The notes under the pieces were generated by a model. That model saw only the letters and a list, made by a program, of their open reading frames with translations, was not told the origin of the DNA and ran no database searches. Made by a program: the position numbers and the translations under genes. Shown one piece after another: positions 1 to 6,788 of a DNA stretch of 64,000 nt. The stretch's first letter is position 1, and the number at the start of each line of letters is the position of its first letter. The stretch covers positions 1 through 64,000 of the forward strand of contig NZ_JAPJDO010000023.1 of assembly GCF_026242045.1 (NCBI RefSeq), in the 5' to 3' direction. Origin of the DNA: Mycobacterium pinniadriaticum (GTDB taxonomy: Bacteria > Actinomycetota > Actinomycetes > Mycobacteriales > Mycobacteriaceae).

Positions 1-153
1 CCCCCCCCACCCCCCTGGCGGGTGGGCGCCCCCCCCCCCGCTGGTTTGGGGGTTGGCCCACGCGGGTCTTGGGGCCGCCCTGGATTACCTAACCCGGGGG
101 CGGGGGCGGCGGTTGGGCCGGCGCGCACGTCCGTCACGACAATTCCGATCGGC
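1..153. other. Low-complexity G/C-rich contig edge
   Basis: The first ~60 bases are long C and G homopolymers with almost no other composition, and bases 61-120 remain unusually G/C-monotonous. No gene, promoter or repeat is visible. The stretch lies just downstream of the amidohydrolase stop. It looks like poorly called sequence at a contig end rather than biology, although a true GC-rich intergenic segment cannot be excluded. Confidence 0.6.
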
Positions 154-1383
154 TCAAGCGATGACCAGCGCCGGGACGTCGGGCTTGTGAACCGACACGT
201 TGGGGACCTGGAACAGGTCGACCAGGTTGCCGCCCATCACCTTTCGCTGGCCCTCCTCGTCGAGCCCCTGCGCGACCAGGTCGTCGACCAGGTTGATCGG
301 GTCGGCCAGCCCCTCCGGGTGCGGCCAGTCCGAACCGAAGATGATGCGATCGATACCGCACAGTTCGGCCATCTTCTTGAAGTCGTCCTCCCAGAACGGA
401 GCCACGTAGACGGCGCGCCTGAAGGCCTCGATCGGGTCTTCCGGGAACTCCTGCGGCATCTTCATGTAGACGTCTTTGAACTGGTAGAACAGGTACGGAA
501 CCCAGGACGCGCCATTCTCGATGGACAGGATGCGCAGATCCGGATTGCGGGTCAGCGCGCCGTGGCACACCAGGGCGGCCATGGTGTCCTCGATCGGTCG
601 TTTGCCCATCGCGACCATCCGGAACGCGGTCGGCTTGAACGGCAGGAACTCGTCGGCGGGCTCCCAGTCGTTGAGGTACTGGGCGTAACCGCTGTCCGAG
701 GCGTGCATGCACACCGGGATGCCGGCCTTCACGCAGGCGTCCCAGAACGGGTCGAACTCCGGGAGTCCCATCGAACGGGTGCCGCGGAAACCGGCGACCG
801 GGGCCGGCCGGACCAGCACCGTCTTGGCGCCGCGTTCCAGGCACCACTCCAACTCCTCGAGCGCGCGGTCGACGATGCTGAGGTTGATCACCGGCGTGGA
901 GAAGATCCGGCCCTCGTAGTCGAAACGCCAGGTCTCATACATCCACTGGTTGAGCGCGTGGACGATGTCCAGGATCAGCTCCGGGTCGTCCTTCATCCGC
1001 TCCTCGACCAGGCTGGCCAACGTCGGGAACATGATCGTGTAGTCCAGTCCCAGGCCGTCGAGCACCTCGATGCGGGCCTCCGGGTTGCGGAAGGCGGGGA
1101 TGGCCTTCATCGGCTTGCCCATCACCTCGCGGTAGCTCTTGCCGCCGCTGCCATGCCGGAAGTACTCCTCCTGGGCACCGGGCCGGGCGACGACCTCGAA
1201 GGTGGGGTTGGGGATGTAGTCGCTGATGTGGTTACGCACCACGATCTTGGTGCGCCCGTGGACGTCGATGTAGTCGATGACGCCTTTGCGGGTGTCCGGC
1301 AGGAATTGCGTCAGCGCTTCCTTGGGCTCGTAGAAGTGATTGTCCGCGTCGAACACGGGGTAGGGGAGCTCGCGCGATGGCAT
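154..1383 (-). CDS. Amidohydrolase family protein (amidohydrolase_2, TIM barrel)
   Basis: A 409-residue metal-dependent hydrolase of the amidohydrolase 2 (ACMSD-like) family, predicted to be cytoplasmic. The N-terminus has FDADNHFYEP, a variant of the DxHxH metal-binding strand in which Asn replaces the first His; this is common in mycobacterial members that act in aromatic or steroid-like catabolism. A C-terminal IIFGSDWPHPEG segment carries the conserved metal Asp and the barrel end. ATG at 1383 is chosen because GGAGG lies 8 nt upstream; an upstream in-frame ATG would add 24 unconserved residues. The gene follows the tetR gene on the same strand, and a possible TetR operator sits 34 nt before the start. 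The substrate is not predictable. Confidence 0.85.
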   Translation of the reverse strand: MPSRELPYPVFDADNHFYEPKEALTQFLPDTRKGVIDYIDVHGRTKIVVRNHISDYIPNPTFEVVARPGAQEEYFRHGSGGKSYREVMGKPMKAIPAFRNPEARIEVLDGLGLDYTIMFPTLASLVEERMKDDPELILDIVHALNQWMYETWRFDYEGRIFSTPVINLSIVDRALEELEWCLERGAKTVLVRPAPVAGFRGTRSMGLPEFDPFWDACVKAGIPVCMHASDSGYAQYLNDWEPADEFLPFKPTAFRMVAMGKRPIEDTMAALVCHGALTRNPDLRILSIENGASWVPYLFYQFKDVYMKMPQEFPEDPIEAFRRAVYVAPFWEDDFKKMAELCGIDRIIFGSDWPHPEGLADPINLVDDLVAQGLDEEGQRKVMGGNLVDLFQVPNVSVHKPDVPALVIA

Positions 1384-1416
1384 GTCCGCCTCCAGAGAGT
1401 CTGATTTGTCGGTAGC

Positions 1417-1431
1417 GGTAATGACGTTACC
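1417..1431. promoter_or_regulatory. Candidate TetR operator (site 1)
   Basis: GGTAATGACGTTACC is an inverted repeat, with GGTAA/TTACC arms around a 5-nt centre, upstream of the amidohydrolase. Its 12-nt core AATGACGTTACC recurs exactly at 2155-2166 in front of the thioesterase. The tetR gene lies between the two copies, so TetR control of both flanking genes is inferred. Confidence 0.5.
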
Positions 1432-1499
1432 ACGCGAATAGCCGGGTATACACATCCGTCGAAAAGAGGGTCTCTAGCTGCGCAAACAGTATGGAGTGG

Positions 1500-2120
1500 C
1501 TACGGAAGCAGGCCGCGCACGCAGAAGTCGTAAATGTGCGCGCCGTCGATGGGCACGCCGTTGAGTTCGGCGCCCAGGCGGCGCAGCCGCATCGCCCCGA
1601 GCACCGCCTGCATGATAAGCGCGGCGGTGGTCTCGGACTGCAGGTCCGACCGGAACGTCCCCTCGGCGATCCCGCGTTCGAGGATCTCGCCGATCAGCTG
1701 GTGCAGCGGCGACAGCACGCGGGAATACTCCCGCGGCAGGGTCTCGGCGAGGTGGTCGTTGTAGTAGGTCAGGCCGCGGTTGATGCTGTCCTGCTTGGTG
1801 GATTCGGCCGGCGTGCAGATCCGGTCGATCAGCACGCGCATCGCCTCGCCGGCGGGCAGGTCCTGGGTCTGTTTGCGCCACCGCTTGGTGGACTCGGCCA
1901 TGATCGTGTCGATCAGCGCCAGCAGCAGCTCGTCCTTGGTGGTGAAGTGCTGGTAGAACGACCGCAGCGAGGTCTTCGACCGCTCGACGACCTCCAGCAC
2001 GGTGAAGTCGGTGCGGCCGGTCTCGGCGAGGATCGACAGGGCCGATCGCATGAAGCGGCTCTCCCGGGAGTCCGGATCGGCGCTCAGCGCGCCCGGAGAT
2101 CGTTCGTTGGCCTTGGCCAT
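1500..2120 (-). CDS. TetR/AcrR family transcriptional regulator
   Basis: A 206-residue one-component repressor. The N-terminal HTH is clear: FMRSALSILAETGRTDFTVLEVVERSKTS leads into the signature LRSFYQHFTTKDELL. The remaining ~140 residues form the variable ligand-binding domain, so the inducer cannot be read. The ATG at 2120 has no Shine-Dalgarno sequence but lies exactly 6 nt after TAAGCT (2127-2132), the arrangement of a leaderless mycobacterial transcript. It is divergent from the thioesterase gene and upstream of the amidohydrolase on its own strand. The shared AATGACGTTACC sites near both neighbours suggest it controls them, perhaps in response to an acyl-CoA. Confidence 0.9.
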   Translation of the reverse strand: MAKANERSPGALSADPDSRESRFMRSALSILAETGRTDFTVLEVVERSKTSLRSFYQHFTTKDELLLALIDTIMAESTKRWRKQTQDLPAGEAMRVLIDRICTPAESTKQDSINRGLTYYNDHLAETLPREYSRVLSPLHQLIGEILERGIAEGTFRSDLQSETTAALIMQAVLGAMRLRRLGAELNGVPIDGAHIYDFCVRGLLP

Positions 2121-2126
2121 CGGGTC

Positions 2127-2132
2127 AGCTTA
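2127..2132 (-). promoter_or_regulatory. -10 element of leaderless tetR transcript
   Basis: TAAGCT on the minus strand is followed by 6 nt and then the ATG at 2120; no ribosome-binding site is present. Confidence 0.5.
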
Positions 2133-2142
2133 TCGGTCGGGT

Positions 2143-2148
2143 TACAGT
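2143..2148 (+). promoter_or_regulatory. -10 element for thioesterase transcript
   Basis: TACAGT fits TANNNT. The start site would be about 7 nt downstream, at the ATG of a 10-codon upstream ORF (2156). Confidence 0.4.
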
Positions 2149-2154
2149 GACGAG

Positions 2155-2166
2155 AATGACGTTACC
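2155..2166. promoter_or_regulatory. Candidate TetR operator (site 2)
   Basis: AATGACGTTACC is an exact copy of the core of the site at 1417-1431. It overlaps the predicted transcription start of the thioesterase mRNA, a position where a bound TetR would block transcription. Confidence 0.45.
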
Positions 2167-2188
2167 GTCTTGGAACGCGACGAGGTGA
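2156..2188 (+). CDS. Possible leaderless upstream peptide (10 codons)
   Basis: ATG at 2156 opens MTLPSWNATR and ends at TGA 2186-2188, 8 nt before the thioesterase ATG. The ATG lies 7 nt after TACAGT, so it would be at or next to the 5' end of the mRNA. It may be a translated leader that influences initiation at the thioesterase, or it may be chance. Confidence 0.25.
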   Translation: MTLPSWNATR

Positions 2189-2196
2189 GGGAACAG

Positions 2197-3087
2197 ATGT
2201 CTTCGAATTCCGGGGATCCCGGCCAGAACCACTGGACAGTGGCGCGCCTGCTCGATCTCTTCGACGTCCAGGCCGACGGCCAGGACCGGTTCATCGCCCC
2301 GACCGGCATCGCCGATACCGACGAGCGGCAGGTCGTCGAGGGTACCCAGGTGCTCGCTCAGGTGATCGTCGCGGCGGCAAAGCGCTTCGAGGGCAAGTCG
2401 ATTCGTTCGGTGCACAGTGTGTTCGCCCGCGCCGTGCTGGTCGGACCGCCGGTGGTGCTCGACTTCGACGTCGTCTCCGAGGGCCGGTCGATGGCCAGTG
2501 CGATCGTCACCGCCTCGCAGAACGACAAGCGTTGTATGACGTTCACGGTGCTCGCCGACGTGCCGACGCCCGATGTGATCCGCCACCAGTTGCCACGCCC
2601 GGAGGTGGCCGGACCGGATGCGGCCAACGTCTGCGAAATGCCGATGGAAGGCCGGCAGGTCAAGCTCGTCGACGTGGTCGACATCAACAGTCCCGACGAG
2701 GTGGGTCCGCCCGAGGTCTTCGCGTGGCTGCACTACGAGCCCATCCCCACCCGCGACGACCTGGCCAAGGCATTGATCGCCTACTTCACCGGGCATCTGG
2801 GCATCTCGACGACCATGCGCGCCCATGCCGGCATCGGCACCGCGCAGTCGCACTTCACCGTGTCGACCGCGCCGATGACGGTCACGGTGAGTTTCCACGA
2901 GCCGGTCACCTGGACCGGCTGGTTGCTCTACACCCACGAGAGCACTCAGGTCGGCGCCGGTATGTCCTACATCCGCGGGGCGGTCCACACCGAGGAAGGC
3001 GAGCTGATCGCGTCGTTCACCCAGGACGCGTTGATCCGCCCCCTGCGGACCACCGACAGCGCCATCGCCGCCGAAGCCCGGATCTAG
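2197..3087 (+). CDS. Acyl-CoA thioesterase II-like protein (double hotdog)
   Basis: A 296-residue TesB/ACOT8-like protein predicted to hydrolyse acyl-CoA in the cytoplasm. Residues ~15-110 form the first hotdog domain (HWTVARLLDLFDVQ, then GTQVLAQVIVAAAKRF and SIRSVHSVFARAV). Residues ~165-290 form the second, containing FAWLHYEPIPTRDD and ending with a typical YIRGAVHTEEGELIASFTQD strand pair. ATG 2197 is favoured because GTGAGGG precedes it; an in-frame GTG lies 12 nt earlier. It is followed after 5 nt by the DUF427 gene, implying co-transcription. A TetR-type site lies in its promoter. The chain-length preference is unknown. Confidence 0.85.
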   Translation: MSSNSGDPGQNHWTVARLLDLFDVQADGQDRFIAPTGIADTDERQVVEGTQVLAQVIVAAAKRFEGKSIRSVHSVFARAVLVGPPVVLDFDVVSEGRSMASAIVTASQNDKRCMTFTVLADVPTPDVIRHQLPRPEVAGPDAANVCEMPMEGRQVKLVDVVDINSPDEVGPPEVFAWLHYEPIPTRDDLAKALIAYFTGHLGISTTMRAHAGIGTAQSHFTVSTAPMTVTVSFHEPVTWTGWLLYTHESTQVGAGMSYIRGAVHTEEGELIASFTQDALIRPLRTTDSAIAAEARI

Positions 3088-3092
3088 CTCCG

Positions 3093-3755
3093 ATGAGCCT
3101 GGTCGCCGGACGCGGCCCACTCGGCCCGGACCGGGCCGGCTGGTTTTCGGTACCGGTGGCCGACCCGATCGTCTACGTCGAGCCCCACCCGCGTCGGGTG
3201 CAGGCGTTGCGCGGTGGGCAGTGCGTCATCGACACCGAGAACGCGCTGATGGTCCACCGCGCCGGCGCGCCGCTGAGCTACGTCTTCCCGGTCGGTGAAA
3301 CCGCCGATCTGCCAACCGAACCCGAAGGCGCCGCACCGGGTTACGTACGGGTGCCGTGGGACGCGGTCGATACCTGGCTGGAGGAGGGGCGGGTCCTGGT
3401 GCACTACCCGCCCAACCCGTATCACCGGGTGGACTGCCGGCCCACCCGGCGGCGGTTGCGCGTGGAAGTCGGCGGCAGTGTCTTGGTGGATACCGACGAC
3501 ACCGTGATCGTATTCGAGACTGCTTTGGCGCCAAGGCTTTATGTAGCACCGACGCACGTGCGGACCGACCTGATGCACCGGACGGCGACCTCGAGCTACT
3601 GCAATTACAAAGGGTACGCGACGTACTGGGCGGCAGGTGGTGTCGAGGACGTCGCTTGGAGCTATGGCGATCCGTTGCCCGAAACATCGCCGATCGCAGG
3701 CTACTTCAGCTTCGACGCCGAGCGCGTCTCGATGACTGCCGAACTGCCCGCCTAG
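3093..3755 (+). CDS. DUF427 domain-containing protein
   Basis: A 220-residue protein with two DUF427 (compact beta-tent-fold) modules. The second carries the diagnostic SYCNYKGYATYW and FDAERVSM-like closing motif. The first module is divergent. DUF427 proteins are widespread in actinobacteria but biochemically undefined, so no function is assigned. The start lies 5 nt after the thioesterase stop, so the two are likely translated from one mRNA. The stop codon overlaps that of the convergent metallopeptidase gene in a shared CTAG. Confidence 0.8.
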   Translation: MSLVAGRGPLGPDRAGWFSVPVADPIVYVEPHPRRVQALRGGQCVIDTENALMVHRAGAPLSYVFPVGETADLPTEPEGAAPGYVRVPWDAVDTWLEEGRVLVHYPPNPYHRVDCRPTRRRLRVEVGGSVLVDTDDTVIVFETALAPRLYVAPTHVRTDLMHRTATSSYCNYKGYATYWAAGGVEDVAWSYGDPLPETSPIAGYFSFDAERVSMTAELPA

Positions 3756-4633
3756 CCCAGATCCCTGGCCTTGAAGGTGTCGCACTGATTGGGGTCGCCG
3801 GTCTGGTAGCCGGTGGTGAACCACTTCTGGCGCTCGGCCGACGAACCATGAGTCCACTGCTCGGGGTTGACCCGCCCGGTCGCCTGCTTCTGGATCCGGT
3901 CGTCACCCACCGACGCCGCGGCCGACAGCGCATCGGCAATGTCCCTATCGGTCAACGGTTCCAGATATGTCACGTCGGTGCCGGGTTGTTTGGTGATCGC
4001 GGCGTAGTGCGCCCACACCCCGGCATAGCAGTCGGCCTGCAACTCGGTGCGCACGCCGGCCCCGCCCGCGCCCTGTGCGCCCGACTGGGCGCGGCCCAGC
4101 ACGCCCAGCAGATCTTGCACATGGTGGCCGTACTCGTGGGCCACCACGTACTCCTGCGCCAATGGTCCACCGCTGGAACCGAATTGGGTCTTGAGAACCT
4201 GAAAGAAGTCGGTGTCGAAATAGGCCGTCTTATCCACCGGGCAGTAGAATGGCCCGACATCGCTGGTCGCCGGGCCGCAGCCGGTCTGCACCTGTCCCTT
4301 GAACAACACCATGTTGGGGCGGGTGTAGCCCTTGAGCAGGTTCTCCCACACGCCATCCACGGAATTGCCGGTGGCCACCACCCGACATTCGACGTAGGTG
4401 TTAGCGTCGGCGCCGGTCTTGCACTTGCTCAGGTCGTAGCCCGAGGACTGCTCGGCACCCGGCGGCAGCCCTGGTTGCTGGGGGAGCACCTGGCTCGGGT
4501 CGACCCCGAGGAACACCGCCAGCAACACCACCACCAGGCCGCCGAGGCCGCCGCCGATGGCGATGCCGCGCCCGTGGCCGCCGCCGGTAGAGGTGGTGCT
4601 GGTGTCGATCTGCATACCTTCGTTGAAGGTCAT
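3752..4633 (-). CDS. Membrane-anchored neutral zinc metallopeptidase (YpfJ family, Rv2575-like)
   Basis: A 293-residue protein of the putative neutral zinc metallopeptidase family. A short cytoplasmic Gly/Thr-rich tail is followed by one membrane helix (about residues 24-44), and the catalytic domain lies outside the membrane. The zinc motif HEYGHH is at 166-171 with catalytic Glu167, followed by the family's usual DRDIADALSAAASVGDD and WTHGSSAERQKWFTTGY segments. Paired cysteines suit an extracytoplasmic fold. ATG 4633 has GAGGAG upstream; an earlier in-frame start adds 20 unlikely residues. The length equals that recalled for Rv2575. The substrate is unknown. Confidence 0.85.
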   Translation of the reverse strand: MTFNEGMQIDTSTTSTGGGHGRGIAIGGGLGGLVVVLLAVFLGVDPSQVLPQQPGLPPGAEQSSGYDLSKCKTGADANTYVECRVVATGNSVDGVWENLLKGYTRPNMVLFKGQVQTGCGPATSDVGPFYCPVDKTAYFDTDFFQVLKTQFGSSGGPLAQEYVVAHEYGHHVQDLLGVLGRAQSGAQGAGGAGVRTELQADCYAGVWAHYAAITKQPGTDVTYLEPLTDRDIADALSAAASVGDDRIQKQATGRVNPEQWTHGSSAERQKWFTTGYQTGDPNQCDTFKARDLG

Positions 4634-4693
4634 GACCACTCCTCGAGATCGACACTTCGGCGCAGGTAACCCGCGAGGCTCAGCTTGCCACAC

Positions 4694-4699
4694 TACGAT
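4694..4699 (+). promoter_or_regulatory. -10 element of leaderless carboxylesterase transcript
   Basis: TACGAT is followed by 6 nt and then GTG at 4706, favouring that start over an upstream TTG at 4685. Confidence 0.5.
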
Positions 4700-4705
4700 T
4701 CACTC

Positions 4706-6184
4706 GTGACCGTCGTCGCGGATTCGTCGACCGTGGTTCACACCTCCCTTGGGGCCGTGTGTGGCACCACCGAACACGGTGTCCGGGTCTGGCGCGGCAT
4801 TCCCTACGCCGAGCAGCCCGTCGGAGAGCGCCGGTTCCGGGCGCCGATCCCGGTGCAGCCGTGGTCGGGTGTGCGCGACGCGATCGAGTACGGACCCGTG
4901 CCGCCGCAGGGCCGTTCGTTCGTCGGCGGCGGGCGTGACGATCCCAAGATCCGCGACGAGGCCTGCCTGACGCTGACCGTCTGGGCGCCCGAGACCGACG
5001 TGCCGCTGCCCGTCATGGTCTGGATCCCCGGCGGTGCTTTCGTCTACGGCGCCGGACAATTGCAGATGTACAACGGCTCGCGGCTGGCCGCCAACGGAAA
5101 CGTCGTGGTGGTCAATGTGACCTATCGGCTCGGCGTGTTCGGCGGGTTCGAGCTCGGCGACCTCGGCGCCGGTTTCGCCGACAATCTGTGCCTGCGGGAC
5201 CAGATCGCGGCCCTACGCTGGGTGCAGGACAACATCGCCGCGTTCGGCGGGGACCCGCAGCAGGTCACCATTTTCGGTGAGTCGGCCGGGGCCACCTCGG
5301 TGCTGGCGTTGCTGGCCAGCCCGGCCGGCGAGGGCTTGTTCGCCCGGGCGATCGCCCAGAGCCCGGCGTTGCCGTTGATCGCCGACCGTGACACGCGCGC
5401 CCGCCGAGCACACGAGTTCGTCGACGTCGTCGGCGCCGACCCCGCCGCCTTCCCGGTTCTGCCGCAACGGGTGTTGCGCCGCGCGGCGGGGGAGATCCAG
5501 CGGCGCAGCGCGCAGACCTCCCCAACGCTCGCATACGGGCTCACCTACGGGGTAGACCTGTTGCCTCGGCATCCGATCGACGCGGCGCGGGCCGGTGAGG
5601 TCAATCCGGTGCCGCTGATCATCGGGACCAACAGCCACGAGGCGTCGATGTTCGCCTGGTCCAAGCCGCCGATGCTGCCGACCACCCAAGAGTCGATCGA
5701 CGGGTACTTCGACCGGGTGGCTTCGGACGCACGCGACCGGGTGCTGGCCGGCTACCCCGACTACCCGCGGCGACGGGCCCAGATCGCGGTGGGTTCCGAT
5801 GTCATGTTCGGGGCACCGACGTGGGCCTTCACCGACGCCTACAGCCCGCATGCGATCACCCATGTCTACCGGTTCGACCACACCACCTGGACCCTGCGGA
5901 TGCTGGGGCTCGGCGCCACCCACGGCAGCGAGATCGTGCACATCCAGCACAGCTACGGGTCGTATCTGGGCCGCAAGCTGCACCCGCTGGGCCGGCGCGT
6001 GCTCCCCGCGGTGGGCCGACGCATGCAGCGCACCTGGCTGAACTTCGCCACCCAGGGGGTGCTCGACGACTGGCCGCGCTATGACACCGCCCGGCGGCGC
6101 ACCCGGGTCATCCGCTCCAGCCGCGATGTCACCGTCGACGATCCCGACTCCCGGCGCCGCGAGGCCTGGGTCGGGATCTACTGA
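4706..6184 (+). CDS. Type B carboxylesterase / lipase
   Basis: A 492-residue alpha/beta hydrolase of the carboxylesterase B family, which hydrolyses carboxylic esters. The N-terminal GIPYAEQPVGERRFRAP is the family hallmark. The oxyanion-hole segment is WIPGGAF, and the nucleophile elbow is GESAG with Ser193. The catalytic acid lies in GTNSHEAS and the His in GATHGSEI. No signal peptide is visible. GTG 4706 is chosen from the leaderless -10 context; TTG at 4685 has a GAGG at a workable distance and would add seven residues. A second gene of the same family lies at 36301. Its end overlaps the convergent SRPBCC gene by 7 nt. Confidence 0.88.
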   Translation: MTVVADSSTVVHTSLGAVCGTTEHGVRVWRGIPYAEQPVGERRFRAPIPVQPWSGVRDAIEYGPVPPQGRSFVGGGRDDPKIRDEACLTLTVWAPETDVPLPVMVWIPGGAFVYGAGQLQMYNGSRLAANGNVVVVNVTYRLGVFGGFELGDLGAGFADNLCLRDQIAALRWVQDNIAAFGGDPQQVTIFGESAGATSVLALLASPAGEGLFARAIAQSPALPLIADRDTRARRAHEFVDVVGADPAAFPVLPQRVLRRAAGEIQRRSAQTSPTLAYGLTYGVDLLPRHPIDAARAGEVNPVPLIIGTNSHEASMFAWSKPPMLPTTQESIDGYFDRVASDARDRVLAGYPDYPRRRAQIAVGSDVMFGAPTWAFTDAYSPHAITHVYRFDHTTWTLRMLGLGATHGSEIVHIQHSYGSYLGRKLHPLGRRVLPAVGRRMQRTWLNFATQGVLDDWPRYDTARRRTRVIRSSRDVTVDDPDSRRREAWVGIY

Positions 6185-6681
6185 GTTCGATACCGCTTGT
6201 CGGTGTAGCGGCGCAGGTTGGCAAGAAACCACTTGAACGACAGGTTCATCAGCGGCCCGCCCAGCACCAGTCCCCAGCGCGCCGGGCCGTTCGCTTTCTG
6301 CGCCAGCGTCCAGGTCAGCCGGCAGCCGCCCGGTGTTTCCACCACGCGGTATTCCTCGGCGAAGGCGGCCACCACTTTGTTCGAGCAGGTGTTGAAGCGA
6401 AAGGCCAGGTACGTGAAGGGCTCCCAGGCCAGGAACTCCTCGTCGCCGACCAGCCCGCCGAGCATGTCGACGGTGCGGGTGGTGCCCACACCGTAGGGCT
6501 GCGGGCTGGTCCAGGTGACGTTGGTGATGACCTTGGCCCATTGCGGCCAGGATCCGGCATCGGACAGGACGTCGAAGAGCTGTTCGGGCGTGATCGCGAG
6601 GTCCACGCTGTTGGAGAAGCGGAACGGCGCGGTCTTGATCCAGTTCACATCGACGCGCTCGCAGGGATACATCGTGGTCAT
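6178..6681 (-). CDS. SRPBCC family protein (Rv2574-like)
   Basis: A 167-residue START/polyketide-cyclase-like fold protein that probably binds a hydrophobic ligand in a helix-grip cavity. RFSNSVDLAITPEQLFDVLSD is the typical first strand and helix, and PLMNLSFKWFLANLRRYTD the long C-terminal helix. ATG 6681 has GGAGG 8 nt upstream. The length matches the 167 residues recalled for Rv2574, which also lies near aspS. It is divergent from aspS. The ligand is unknown. Confidence 0.75.
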   Translation of the reverse strand: MTTMYPCERVDVNWIKTAPFRFSNSVDLAITPEQLFDVLSDAGSWPQWAKVITNVTWTSPQPYGVGTTRTVDMLGGLVGDEEFLAWEPFTYLAFRFNTCSNKVVAAFAEEYRVVETPGGCRLTWTLAQKANGPARWGLVLGGPLMNLSFKWFLANLRRYTDKRYRTQ

Positions 6682-6741
6682 GGGGCTACCTCCGCGCTGA
6701 CCATACACCGAGGTGACGAATGTCTGGTCGGGTCCACCTCA

Positions 6742-6747
6742 TAGACT
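6742..6747 (+). promoter_or_regulatory. Candidate -10 element for aspS
   Basis: TAGACT fits TANNNT and would start transcription about 35 nt before the aspS GTG, leaving room for the GGGAG ribosome-binding site at 6779-6783. Confidence 0.35.
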
Positions 6748-6788
6748 GATCCCGCCAATTTCCGATCCTCTATACCCAGGGAGTTTGA

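Noticed and set aside
4685..4705. TTG start for the first carboxylesterase
   Set aside because: A GAGG lies at a suitable distance, but the TACGAT-6nt-GTG pattern at 4694-4708 is stronger and gives a typical family N-terminus; it is kept as an alternative.
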